Positions 48,501 to 59,672 of a stretch of 64,000 nucleotides of DNA are shown in pieces. A program made the position numbers and the translations under genes. The DNA comes from Raffaelea ambrosiae. Lineage: Eukaryota; Ascomycota; Sordariomycetes; Ophiostomatales; Ophiostomataceae. Position 1 is the stretch's first letter. The number at the start of each line of letters is the position of its first letter. The stretch spans positions 708,725 to 772,724 of the forward strand of contig PCDI01000009.1 in assembly GCA_002778195.1 (NCBI GenBank). Reading direction: 5' to 3'. Below the pieces are notes generated by a model. The model made no database searches. It saw nothing but the letters and a program-made list of their open reading frames with translations, and was not told the origin of the DNA.

Positions 48501-49324
48501 CCTGCCGACAGCTGCTCCCGCGCACCGTCGAAGAAGAACACGCAGGCCGAAAAACCCCTCCAAGAAGAGTCTGCACGCCGAACTCAACACGCAACGCTTG
48601 CAGGTTGCAGGTTGCGGTTCGCGACTCGCAGTTCAGTTACGCAGTGCAGTTCGCAGAACACAGAAGAACCCATACTGACCTAAACTGCACCAGTCTCGAT
48701 TCAGGCTGGCCGGCAGCACCCAACCAGATTTCTGCGACAATCCCAAGGCAACCTTGCAAACAAGACCGCACACAACTTTAAAAGGACCCCTTCCCACACG
48801 CAACGCCAGATCCAGTATAGACCCAGCCGGTCCAACACTCAAAGCAGCATCTCTCCTCATCCTCCCCCTTCTCTGAACCACCACCCCCCAACTGCCACTC
48901 GCTCGTTCTGCTTCCTTGCTTGTTTGTCTTGCTTACCCGCCCACGCGACATCCAAACCTCTTCCTTCTTTGTACTCATTTTCTTCCTGTTGCCTGTTTCG
49001 TGATACCCACCCCACGGGCCTCTGGTTCTTCTCTTGGTCGCGCCGCATCCGCATTGGTTGTCTGAACAAGTCAACCCACCTCTGACCTTTGCCTCACCTC
49101 CCTTCGTTCGAGTACGTGAGTCTGCACCTTGCGCATGCCCTCCTGTTTCCCTAGTTCATCCTGCTCTTACGTGCGCTCCTCGCAAGGGCACGCTGGCGCT
49201 CGCGCGCTCTCCTTCATCCTCTTGCGCGCGTTGAGTTTTGACTTCGGCTGCGCCGAGAAAGAGAAAACAACAAAGCTAACAGGCAAAGCCCCCGAACACA
49301 GATCACACGAGAAACTCAGTCACA
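39543..49324. other. 9.8 kb gene-free region upstream of mcm1
   Basis: This is the longest non-coding stretch of the window. Part 39543-42700 has no pattern I recognise. Part 42900-45900 is rich in short ATG/TAC motifs, including most copies of the octamers TACGAGTA and TATCTTAC. From about 46500 to 49320 the plus strand is strongly pyrimidine-rich, which looks like a very long promoter and leader for mcm1. Many short frames exist, up to 290 codons, all low in complexity and without domains. A CG-rich inverted repeat (GTCGCG...CGCGAC) is at 47364-47385. A 17-bp direct repeat TCGCTCCTTCCTTGCTG is at 47410 and 47819. Confidence 0.55.
42952..45386. repeat. Cluster of TACGAGTA and TATCTTAC octamers
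   Basis: Within 2.4 kb, TACGAGTA or its complement TACTCGTA occurs at 42952, 43161, 43565, 43575, 44217 and 45379. TATCTTAC occurs at 43092, 43201, 43552, 44421 and 44494. Neither is expected more than about once in this length. Their role is unknown. Confidence 0.7.
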
Positions 49325-50313
49325 ATGGCCGACATCACCGACCACAACGACCAGGCCACGCCTACCGACTTCGACGAGGCGCAATCTGTCGGCAACGGAG
49401 CTTCCGAGACCCGCGGTACCAAGCGCCCCCGTCCCAGCGCAGCCGACGATGACGACGATGATGACGAGAAAGGCAACCGCGAGCGTCGCAAGATCGAGAT
49501 CAAGTTCATCAGCGACAAGTCCCGTCGCCACATTACCTTTTCCAAGCGCAAGGCTGGCATTATGAAGAAGGTTCGTTCCTTTCCTGTCGCTCTCTTGCCT
49601 GCACCTATATTTTGCTGCCCCCAGGTGGGCCTCAACGGCTCTCTCGGGTATCCGTGTTCTCCTTCTTGAAGTCGTGGGGGTTGATGGCGCCGTTTGGGGT
49701 CCGCCTGGACGGGGTTTTTGAAGCGCTTGCGCGCGTCTCTGAGCTTGCTTCCCCAGTTTCTACTTTCCCGTTTTTTTTTTGAGCTCCTTCCCGCGTCACC
49801 TTCCTTTTCTCGTCTGGTACGCTCCTACTAACTTCTTTTGGCCAGGCCTACGAACTTTCCGTCCTCACTGGTACCCAAGTCCTCCTGCTCGTCGTCTCAG
49901 AAACCGGCCTCGTGTATACCTTCACCACGCCGAAGCTGCAGCCGTTGGTGACCAAGGCTGAGGGAAAGAACCTCATCCAGGTATGTCCCTACCGCCCGCC
50001 CAGTAGCAATCATCTTCTCGGCACTCCGCACCTCATGCTAACACATCTTCTCCTCTAGGCTTGCTTGAACGCCCCCGAGCCAACAAATGCCGGCGAGAAC
50101 GGTGTCGAGGACAACAAGGTCGAGTCACCAGAGGAGTCCAACTCTAGCCACCTGGCTCCGCAGCAGACACGCGGTATACCGCAGAACGCCCACATGGCCC
50201 CGGGCTACATGCCCAATGTCCCCATGGACCCCAACCAGGCCCTGGCATACAGCAACTACGTGCAGCGCAACAACCAGTATGCCATGCAGCAGCACTCTGG
50301 CCACCAGTCATAA
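49325..50313 (+). CDS. mcm1: MADS-box transcription factor, Mcm1/SRF type
   Basis: A nuclear MADS-box regulator. In fungi Mcm1 acts with pairing partners in mating, cell-cycle and developmental gene control. Three exons (49325-49570, 49846-49980, 50059-50313), all phase 0, give 211 residues. Introns are 275 bp (GTTCGT...CAG) and 78 bp (GTATGT...TAG). The N terminus has an Asp run (residues about 41-47). The MADS box then follows: RRKIEIKFISDKSRRHITFSK-RKAGIMKK, spliced to AYELSVLTGTQVLLLVVSETG, reconstructing the DNA-binding helix and dimer strands. The SAM-like extension KLQPLVTKAEGKNLIQ precedes a Pro/Asn/Gln-rich C-terminal tail. The KAGIMKKAYELSVLTG block is characteristic of Mcm1 rather than Rlm1/MEF2 (type II). 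The start context TCACAATGG is good. Confidence 0.96.
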
Positions 50314-53300
50314 TCTCACTTGCCTAGGCAGACTGAGACAACTACTTTCATGACAGGAAGATAGAGCCATCGCTTCTTTTTCGAGACCATTCTGCTTCTT
50401 TTCTTTACGTACCACCACACTTTCTTCTCTCCTCTTTGCTCCCCCCCCCACCTTACTCTCCCACGAAAACTTTGCCTTCGTGCTGCGCCGATACCCAGCA
50501 TATAATGCATTCCCTTTTATAATTTGCGAGGCCTCTTGGTGATGATTTGGCGTTTTCCATTTCTCCTTGTCGTATTCTCCTCGGACGGGGTTGTCTGTTT
50601 TTTTTTTCAAAGTTTGTTGTTTTATGTGTTTGCACTTACTTCATTTCCCCACTTTTTTCTGTTCTTACTTTTGTCTTTTTTCCTCGCCTTGTTTCTCTCC
50701 GCTGTAGCTACAGAAGCTGAAGTCGTGTCTCTTCGTTTTTTTACCCTCTCGACCTCCTCCTCGTTTCATCTGTTTTCATAGCTGCCCGTTGTGCTTTTCT
50801 ATCACGTTTAAAAAGATGATGTGTAACTTGCCAGCCCATCATTTCGACAACGCAATATCAAAAAAAAATTTGCCAGTGGTCCAATCTCCATAACAACACA
50901 TCACCTAATTTCATAACATCTCTCTTGTTTATTCTCCTTTACTTTGTGTGCGCGCGTGTGTGTGTCAACCGGGTGCCCACGGTGCCAGTGTATGTCAGTG
51001 TGAGTATCCGGTTCAGATCTACGGCTCAACACGGCCAACAACGACGATCTCGCAACGAAACGATGGAGCAATGCGGGGTGAAAGTCCCCGGGCATGGAGG
51101 GAGGAAGCAGATGCCCCCTAATGGGTAGGTGGGCACACTTTGCAATCTTGAGAGTATGTGTCGTTGGGGCACTAAGTCGGTATGGCCATTAGAATGGAAG
51201 GACCAAAANCAATAAGGAGGCAAGGGAAATGGGGGGGATAAACTGTGATGCCACGGCCATGAAGAGGCATCGGCCGCAAAGGACTATGTGTGGGTGGGTT
51301 AGGGCCAAAAAAAAAAACGGATTTGCAGGGTACTTGGTCTTGTTATGTGTGTTATGTGTAGTGGGTTTTGTCTGTTTTGTCTCGTCTTTAGGTTTGTCTT
51401 TGTGCGTTTTTACGCTCTTCAGTTTCTTTCCAATCGGGCAAACTGGGGCGAAAAGGTGGTAGAGAAAGAGGGAAAACAAGTCCTGGAACTGGGGCAGAGA
51501 AGGAGGGAAGACGGCGGCTTGCTCTCTGCATTACGGGCAGGGGGTGTTGGCAATTCCCTGGACTTGGGAACAGTTTGGTTTTGTTTTTCTTTTCTTTTCT
51601 GCTAGGTTGCTTGATTTTTGTTTTCCCTCTCTCGCTTTGTCTTTTCAACTGCCAATACAGAATCTCCCATGCAATACACTACAGAAGACCTACGTGGAGT
51701 TATGCTATAACTAGTGGTGACTCTCAGAGAAAAGGAGGCTATGACAGTAGACATCGGCACAAAGGCAGGAGCGGGATGGCTTCCTGTCGCTCTCTTTCCA
51801 TGATGCACTGTCGCCAAAAGCCCAGCATATGGCCTTTATATGAGACGTTGTACATAGGACTCTACTGACCTATCTAAGCTTTGGGGAGGCTTACCTGCCC
51901 TTCCTCTGGATCATTTCTCCTTTCCTTTGGTTCCAGAAGTCCGTCCAGCTAAGGCACACGGACGTCGAGAGTTCGTCATACCATATTTCTTTCTGTGGTC
52001 CATTTTTTTTGTCTAGTTTGTCCGACTCATTTATTTTAATTTTTGTTCTGCTTTTCCATTTATTCCCTTTTTGAGTTGTATAAGCCAACCTTCCGAATGG
52101 GGAAGGTTGGCCTTGTTCGGGTGTAGCGCCAAATTCTTTAAAAAAAACCGAAAGACAAAAAAAAACACGGCCGATACCCAAAAAGAAATCAGAGACATAG
52201 TGGAATCTCGATGATGATATTACACAAACTTTTTGGGGGCAGCGGACGGGTGACGAATGGGGGTGGAAGAGACGCCCCAGAGAGAGGGGGGGGGGGGGGG
52301 GGGGGGGCAGGGAGGACAAACAAAACAAACAAAACAAAACAAAACACAATCTTCAATTGAGTCAACCGTTGTCTTGCAAGTATTGCATTTGGTGCTCTTT
52401 TTTGTCTTGAGGGGGAGGTATTAACTAGTGTTTGCTTTTTTGTGTGTGTCTCTACCCACCAAAAAAAACCCGAGGAAAAGGTGAGCAACAGGATTCGGCT
52501 GAGCGATTGGGCTCCATGGCCTTTCCCTCTTTCCATTTTTGGCCGCTGCCCGGCCACATTGTCCTTTTCATTACCTGTAAGAGAGAGAAGGCCCGACCTC
52601 GTAAGAACATGTATGCAGGTTTTTTTTTAGTAAGGTCACATTGAACCGATCCTCTTCCACCCAGAAGTGGTGGCAGTGACAGCGACGCCCCAAAGACGTT
52701 CTCGGAGGAACCAAAAACGCGGGCACCGTATGAGGAAGAACTGTACTCTGGGGTTTTTTTTGGAGGGGTTTTTCAAAGTCAGTTGCCCGGAAGGAATGAT
52801 CTGCACGACTGATGTCTTTTTCTGGGTGGGATTACACGTGTTCGTCCCTCATATAGAATATTTTTTTTGCCTCTTTTCTTTCTTCGTAGGTTTCCCCTTG
52901 TAGGGGGCGGCAGGAGGGGTTGCGTTTTCAGTAAGCAACAACAGACACGTAAATCACTACCAAACAAAGACTGCTTTGTTGCAGATTTGGTATTTACGGG
53001 TTTCCGGCTGGCCGGGCCCACGCCGTTATCGCAGAGACAAGGGGTGGGACCGTTTGTTTCTTTCCTCCTTTCTAGACCGGCACCTTTTGCATGACCTGGA
53101 GTTTCCTAATACGGGTCAGAGCTTTCGTGTGTGTGTGTGTAGGAGATCATAATTGTAAGATACAGTCTGTGGCCCTTCTTTCGTGTCCGCATAAGGTTAT
53201 GGCAATGGTTTTCACAGATGTCTTTGTATGTGGCCTCGAGGTTATAGATAGCCTTGCACTCCTTTGTCTGCCTGTCCGGCCCCTAATAAACCCCATCTTG

Positions 53301-54378
53301 GTCAAGCAGGTTTTCTCTCTAGCCCTCTGACAAATGTGCTGGGAATAAATGTGGATGGCCTTTTGCCCAGCTCATGGTCAAGCGGCACTTCACTTAATAC
53401 ATATGCAATTAACCATCGCATGCACATAGACAATCCGGTTCCCGGACACGGCAAAAGGAAAGGTCTCTCTCGTGTAAGAGGAGCAAGTCCCCCGGCCGGG
53501 AAGGAGGAAAAGGGTGGGTAGCGGGGTTTGGGGCAGCCGCGTGGGCGGCAGATCTTTGCTTGGACCGTGTGTAACAAAGAGTCGGGCAATTGGTTCCAGC
53601 CGGACGGCGGCGGCCATTTGTGGAGAACAAGGTTGGGGCACCCGGCCAGGACTGCGAAAGAAGACACAGGCGAGCAAAGCGAGGCGAAACGCCGGTGGAA
53701 TGGCACGGCGAGCGAAGCGAGGAAAGAAAAGCGAGGAAAAGACGTCGGCCACTGTGGGGCCCATACTATTGGTAAGTGAGGTTGAGCACATTTGCGCACA
53801 TTTCTGCACGTGCGATCGACCACTAGCGCGGCGACTGCGGGCTGGTGAAGTAGAGGTACATATGTAAGGGAAGAACGAGTCTCTTGGCGAAGAAAGTGGA
53901 TGATTTGGTTGTCTTGACATGTCAATGGCTGGCTTGCTATTTTTCTTTTCTTCTCGCTATCGTGCTGTCGTTAGGAAAGCCCTGCTTTTCCTGTCTAAAT
54001 AGGTTAAACAAAAAGAGGAAACAAAAACAAACATAAAGAGAACATAAAGAAAGCGAACCCAACATCAGTCAAGCCCATAAATAACATCAGCACTTCCCGA
54101 CAAATTGCTGCCCATTGCTCAGAATCATAATAAAAAGCCAGAACGCCCAGTTGCTGTCGTCGTAAGGAGAAGAAGAAAAATATAGAATCCACCGAAGAGG
54201 AAACGGGGAACGTCCCGGCCCCCTTGCATATATATCTCGGACAACGCGAAAACAAGGATCGTGTAGACACAAACGCTCGCATATATTCGCATATATACCC
54301 GCACACAAAAGAAGAAAAAAAAAAGAGAAAGCATCCGTAAAGCAGTCCAGTCCCTCAAGACTTTCTTTTCTTTTTTTT
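50314..54378. other. 4 kb convergent region, no gene recognised
   Basis: This lies between the 3' ends of mcm1 and the copper transporter. It contains one ambiguous base (n) at 51209, a 22-base G run at 52286-52307, (GT)n near 53127-53142 and a GCGAGCAAAGCGAGG-like short repeat at 53669-53740. Open frames of up to 207 codons at 53302-53925 overlap each other in two frames and show no domain. Confidence 0.55.
52286..52307 (+). repeat. 22-base poly(G) run
   Basis: An uninterrupted G tract in the convergent intergenic region, followed by (CAAAA)n-like sequence. Its length is likely uncertain. Confidence 0.85.
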
Positions 54379-54948
54379 TCAGTGCTCAACCTGCCCCGTG
54401 TACCGCCCGACCAGCAGACTGCCCAGAAAGGTCCCGCCCAGAATCGACATGAAGTACCCGACATTCATCGTCATGACGCCCAGCATCAGCAGGTAGCCCA
54501 CGCCCGTGATGATGGTGTCCAGGACCGCGCGCAGCGGGTCCACAGACAGCCGCCACGGCCGCACGTGCCTGTGCTGCTGTCGCTTCTGGAGCACCATGAC
54601 GTCCTCCTCGATGCCGTTCTCGGACAGGACCATGCGCTTGGCGTCGGCATCGTGGGAGACCTGCTGCGACAGGGCAGGCTTGCCGGCGACGACGACGTAG
54701 CGGCGGTTGAGCTCGGCGTCGAGCCAGCGGGCCTCGACGCGGGACTTGACGGCGAGCAGCAGGCGGAAGATGGTGGCGAGGACAATGAGGAAGATGCAGG
54801 TGCCGGCGTAGGCGCCGGTGGACGACGGGGTCCAAGCGGAGGAGAAGAGCGGGGCGTCGTGGGTGTTGGTGAAGACCATGGACATCATCGTGGTGGAAGA
54901 GTCCGAAGAGGACGAGTCGCTGCCCATGTCCATGCCAGACATGTCCAT
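54379..54948 (-). CDS. Ctr-family copper transporter
   Basis: This is a trimeric Cu(I) channel-type transporter for uptake at the plasma membrane or release from the vacuole. It is a single exon of 189 residues. The Met-rich start MDMSGMDMG is the extracellular or lumenal copper-collecting segment. Hydrophobic spans lie near residues 47-66, 140-160 and 163-183. TM2 carries the diagnostic MxxxM (MLGVM) and TM3 the GxxxG packing motif (GTFLG). The cytosolic loop of about 70 residues between TM1 and TM2 is basic. The C terminus ends VEH without the HCH-type motif of some high-affinity Ctr proteins, so a low-affinity or vacuolar Ctr2-like role is possible. A (GGT)n tract at 54956-54976 lies just upstream of the start. 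Confidence 0.9.
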   Translation of the reverse strand: MDMSGMDMGSDSSSSDSSTTMMSMVFTNTHDAPLFSSAWTPSSTGAYAGTCIFLIVLATIFRLLLAVKSRVEARWLDAELNRRYVVVAGKPALSQQVSHDADAKRMVLSENGIEEDVMVLQKRQQHRHVRPWRLSVDPLRAVLDTIITGVGYLLMLGVMTMNVGYFMSILGGTFLGSLLVGRYTGQVEH

Positions 54949-57900
54949 TTTGGTAGTGGTGGTGGTGGTGGTGGTGATATGGGTGAAAGAAAGAGGTGAG
55001 CTTTCGAGGGCGGAGACGGAGACGATGCGTCAGGTCAAAGGTCAAGAGTCGAGAGTGAGAGTCTAAGCGTCGAATGAAAAAAGATAAAGGTCTGGATCTC
55101 AAGAGAGAACGACTCGTTCTTCCCTTTTGTTTAGCCGGCTTTGCGAAGAAGTGGGCTCGCACACGGGACGAGACAGAGAAGGAATAGATACGCGGGCGGC
55201 AAGTCGGTTCTCCTTCAGAAGAACGAGCTGGCTGTTCCTGGTATTTTCGCTTCTGCTGCGGCAAAAATGAATTGACAGCCCCGACGTGAGGAGCTCCTGG
55301 CTTTTGTTCGGGTGTTCGTGGGATGCAAGGTGGGTGTGTATGAAGAGGAGGATGTTGGGTTGCTGTGTATGGGAGGCGGTAGTTATATGTTTTAGTGGCT
55401 CGTCTCGTAAAACGGTGCGCAAATTGCACACACACACACAAGCCTACGGGGCGGCAAGCGAAAAAAAATAGAAGAAAACCCGAAGAAAGAAAAAGAGGAA
55501 TGTCGCACACGATTGTTTGGAGGGGAATGGCAGAGAGGATGAAGAATCAAAAGAGAAAAGAATCGAGAATCAGATCTGGTGTGCGGCCAACAGGCTTATT
55601 TACATACTCATACTTCTCTCTGCGCTTTGCCGTTTTTCTTTTTCTTTTTTTCTGGGCCCTTAAGAGAAGCCCGTCAGGGAAACATGCTCAACGACGCTTA
55701 TTTGCTTGTTTTTGCTGCTACTCGCTCGTACCTCTTTTTCGGTAGTTTGCCCCCCCCCCCCCCTCTCCTCCCGCCTGCCGGTCTGTGCGGGTGGAACCTC
55801 GCCTGGGATCCAGAAACACCCTCGTCATACAGAATGGAATGGTCTTTCTCTTGAGAGTGAGAAGAGTGTACGCAATCCCCCGTCCTTTCCACTCCCCGCC
55901 TTGCCCAGATGGCATAAACGGAAGCTGCTGCCCAGAAACATGCGCACCTTCCTGCCCGGGAGAGAGACCCCTCTGGTTGCATAGTCGTCAACTAATAGAA
56001 GACGGACAAGAAGAGGACGGGAACGTTGTTCGCAGGGCCCCTCATTGGTGGACGGCTGTGGCTGCCCATTGGCTGCAGGAGCCACACACACGCGCGGTAA
56101 GCCGCAACAAAGAACCCCACCGCAACGGTCGTGCAAAGTACCTGTACTTGGTTTCGCCACAAGACGTTATCACGACCCCCAATGAGAAACTTTTCCACGA
56201 CAGTCCCCTTCTCTCGACCAAGAGACGAAACACTTGGCCAAACAGGCTCACAATCTCCAACGAGAAAAAAAAAAACAAGAAATGCTTCAGATTCATGCGG
56301 CCTCCTGTTTCTTGAATACTATACAAGTATGTGAGCAAGATTTCTCTTCCATCTACGTCCTTGTGAGCATGTTTTAAGAAGCCCCCTCCTGCCCGCGGGA
56401 ACGGCCAACATCTTACATCTTACCCACCCCTCCGCCCCGCGGACACGTCGATCCAAACTGTACAGGCGTAGTTTGAAATAAAAAACCACTACCGTTCCTT
56501 TCCCCTGCCAGGAGGAATTGAACAGGCTCTCCTCGAGCACGGGTGGTCGGTGTCCACCATGCAGGGTCGGACCAGAGATTCACGCGCACCATAAATAGCA
56601 AGTGCCGAGGACCAAGTCCACCCAACCGATCTCTGCAGACCCCCCCTTTCTGTCATGATTGAGTGTTGGTGGAAGCATACACCGAGTGCATACACTACGT
56701 ACTGCCCGTGCTTCTTCTGGCTCTGTCTATCGCGCCTTGATCCAGATGGGAAGCCAAGAACAAGGTGGACAAGAATATTGCACTCTTCCTTGCCATATCT
56801 CTTGCCCCTATCCCACCACCAACCATCATCGACTTGGCTGAAACGAGGGCAATCGCTCCATATGAGCAGGTTCTTGGCACGCCGGATGTGCAGCCGTCCT
56901 CCGTGGATGTGCAGGTATCAATCCTGTGGGGGAGCTGGTTGATTATCTGGCAACCAAATCTTTTGTTTTGCCTTTCTGTCTTCACTCGGGTGTTTCTCTT
57001 AGGTGAGCACGTTTGGGAAGATGCCACGTACAATGGCTAGAAACACGTTAGGGATCCCCCTCGGTGGTCCGTGACGTTGATTTGTTTCGAGAGCGATCGG
57101 GAACACCGACCTTACTCTCCCTTTCTCCAAGACCCTTCTCTAAGCCAACAAGTATGCCAGTTCTCTCCACGAACTTGGGAGTGCCCTACTTTCTGCCACT
57201 TCCTCCAGACGGAATCACAGCGCTGTGCAGCAATCCCGTCTGAGTCCTTGCCTTGTCCCTAAATAAACACAACGCCTTTTCTTGCCTGTGAATTCTGCAC
57301 AACACACCGGAAAAGAACCACAAGCCCCGTTGCTGGAAAGGAGACAAACCATTCAAAAGATAAGAACACGAGAGACAAGAGATCATCCGTGCGGCTCTGG
57401 GACCAGAGAACATCACCAATGCCCCCCCAAAGGAGTTATTCAAACACACACACACACACACACACACACAACGATCTGAGAAATAAAACCATGTTCTTGT
57501 TGATTATAAAAAAGACATCCCATTTTGTTTCCCCTTCCTACCCGGATTTCTCCCCCTTTGCGAAGCCACTAAAACATTGAAAAGGAGTTGCCCTGTTTAT
57601 TTTTCCTTATGGATACAAATGGATTTCTGAAAGGCAAAAAGAGAGAGAAAAACACTAAAATCTGTTGTGAAAAAAGAACAAGGTGGAAGGCAAAATAACA
57701 AAGCAGAAAACACTCAATACAAGAAACGATTGAAATTCGACACAAAGAGCCCTAACGCCAACGAGAAACAAAAAAAAGAAAGTCTCAAATTTTCAAACAA
57801 CAGCGACAGGGTGAAGGTGTAAGTCTGCTTTCGTGGAGAAGACATAACAAAAATTGGCAGCAAATTTCTGGGAAGAGGCAGAAAAAAAAAAGTGTTGCTT

Positions 57901-58163
57901 CCGTGTCCACGAGAGGACCGCAACACATCTGCCTTTTTAGTCTCTGTTTTCATTCTCCCTCCATTCTCAATAACGTGTCTTCAACAAGACAGGAGCCAAA
58001 TGGGATGTCCATGAATAACAGCGCAGTGACAGCTCTGCCAGTTCTGCTGCGAGTTTAGAAGAGCATTCTCTTCTCCCCGAGGCTGCTGGGGCCTGCGACG
58101 CTGATGACAAAAGGGCGCGACAATGGCACAACTGCAGGGAGCCATCCATCTCTCACCAGATTA
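54949..58163. other. 3.2 kb spacer between tandem minus-strand genes
   Basis: This holds the promoter of the copper transporter and the 3' flank of the RNA-binding gene. It has (GGT)n at 54956-54976, a C run near 55750-55762 and (CA)n at 57444-57470. No gene or tRNA is recognised. Confidence 0.55.
57444..57470 (+). repeat. (AC)n microsatellite
   Basis: A perfect AC tract of about 27 bases in intergenic DNA. Confidence 0.9.
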
Positions 58164-59411
58164 CTACTCTGGGCGTGGACGCTTCGTGCCGTGCGGGTTC
58201 TGCCAGTCGTTGCCTCCCTGGTTGCCGCCTCCGCCGCCGCCACCGCCGCCACCAAAGAAGTTGGGCGTGAAGTTGGGGTGCATGCCTTGGAAGCCTGGGT
58301 AATGATGGTGCTGTTAGTATGAGAGTCGCAGAATAAAGAAGAACAAGTAACTTGGGGGGGTGGGTATCATCACCACGTACCTGGCATTCCACCTCCAACC
58401 ATACCCATGCCGCCCATGCCGCCCATCGCACCAGGCATGCCGCCCATGGGTCCCATGCCACCCATGCCGCCCATGCCTGGACCCATCGGGCCCATCATGC
58501 CGTTCATCGGCCCGCCGCGGCCGCCACGCATACCGCCGGGACCGCCGCGCATACCGCCGCCGCCCATGCCGCCACGGAAACCGCCGCCACCACCGCCTCC
58601 TGGCCCACCCCCGAAACCGCCGCCGCCCATGGGGTTGCCAAAGTTCATGCCACCACCGCCGCCAAAGTTCATATTGTTGTTGTTGAAGTTGCGGTTGAAG
58701 TTCGGGTTGCCCATGCCGCCGCCGCCGCGAGGTCCGCCGTACATGCCGCCACCCCGGCCGCGGTAGCCGCCGCCGCCTCCAAAGTTGCCGCCGCCGCCGC
58801 CATAGTTGCCTCCACCGGAGCGGTCTTGGTAGCCCGTGCCGTTGTTGGGCCGGTTCTGGTTGTTGTGTGCACCGCGGCCTGGGGCCTCCTTGGGGAGAGT
58901 GCGGAAGGGGTTGGTCGTGGGCGAGGAGTAGATGACCGAATGCTTCTTCTGGCCGGGCTGGTACTCGCCGGTTGCGAGAGACTCGATCTTGTGCTTGGCC
59001 GCCGTGGCGGCCTGCTGGGATACAAATTCAATGTATGCTTGGCTGTAGGGGTTGTGTCAGTTTTCAACAGGGCTAGGGCGAGAACAGAACGAGCCAGCGA
59101 GCGAGCTAGTGAGAAAGAAGGAAAAAAAGAACCAAAGAGAGAAGAAAAAAAGCGTGCGAGCGAGAGAAAAAAAAAAGGAGAACGTACCCCTTGCTCTTTC
59201 CGTTCACCTTGTGTTCACTGAATGTGATGTCCTTGAGCTCGTCCTCGCATTGCACCGCGCGTATCCAGCCACGAATTTCGTCGTCTGTGATCCACCAACT
59301 AAGGTCCGACACCATGATGGCGGTAGTAGCCCCGGGGTCTATCGGCCGGTCATCGGAGCCTTCTTTCCGCTTCACGCCCTGAGGTGGAGCTCCTGAGGAC
59401 TGGTGTTGTTG

Positions 59412-59447
<36 letters not shown>

Positions 59448-59672
59448 TGTGGAAGAGTTGTTGTTGTTGTTGTTGTTACTGGAGGAGTTGTGGTGTTGTG
59501 AGTCGTCGTGGCTCTGGTCGTGGTGGTAGTCGTCGCCACCCTTGGCGCCATGACCGTTGGAATGATCATGGTCGGCGTGGTCGTGGTGCTCGCCCGCATT
59601 GTCCTGGCCACCACTGCCCTGGTCCCCGTTGGCATCGCCATAGATGTCAATCTCAAACTCTTCCTCGGCCAT
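58164..59672 (-). CDS. RRM protein with Gly/Met/Arg-rich tail, CPSF6-like
   Basis: A nuclear RNA-binding protein, probably in 3'-end processing or splicing. Exons 59672-59188, 59042-58381 and 58294-58164 give 425 residues. The introns are 145 bp (GTACGT...CAG, phase 2) and 86 bp (GTACGT...CAG, phase 1). The N terminus MAEEEFEIDIYGD is acidic and resembles the start of CPSF6/CFIm68 proteins. It is followed by a His/Asp-rich stretch and a Gln tract (residues about 74-89). One RRM lies at about 116-190, with RNP2 as AIMVSDLSWW and RNP1 as GKSKGQAYIEFVS, the latter rebuilt only by splicing. From about residue 230 to the end it is Gly-rich with RGG, GGM and GPMGG repeats, and it ends NPHGTKRPRPE, a likely nuclear signal. 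An in-frame upstream ATG at 59729 would add 19 residues; the conserved MAEEEFEIDIYG start is preferred. Confidence 0.85.
59406..59453 (-). repeat. CAG/CAA repeat encoding polyglutamine
   Basis: CTG/TTG triplets on the plus strand encode about 14 Gln residues just before the RRM. A second TTG block at 59460-59477 encodes Asn. Confidence 0.9.

Noticed and set aside
47811..48683. 290-codon plus-strand frame before mcm1
   Set aside because: Pure low-complexity Ser/Pro/Phe translation of pyrimidine-rich DNA, with similar frames in the other two phases.
53302..53925. 207- and 176-codon overlapping minus-strand frames
   Set aside because: Two phases are open at once over the same DNA, which points to composition rather than coding.
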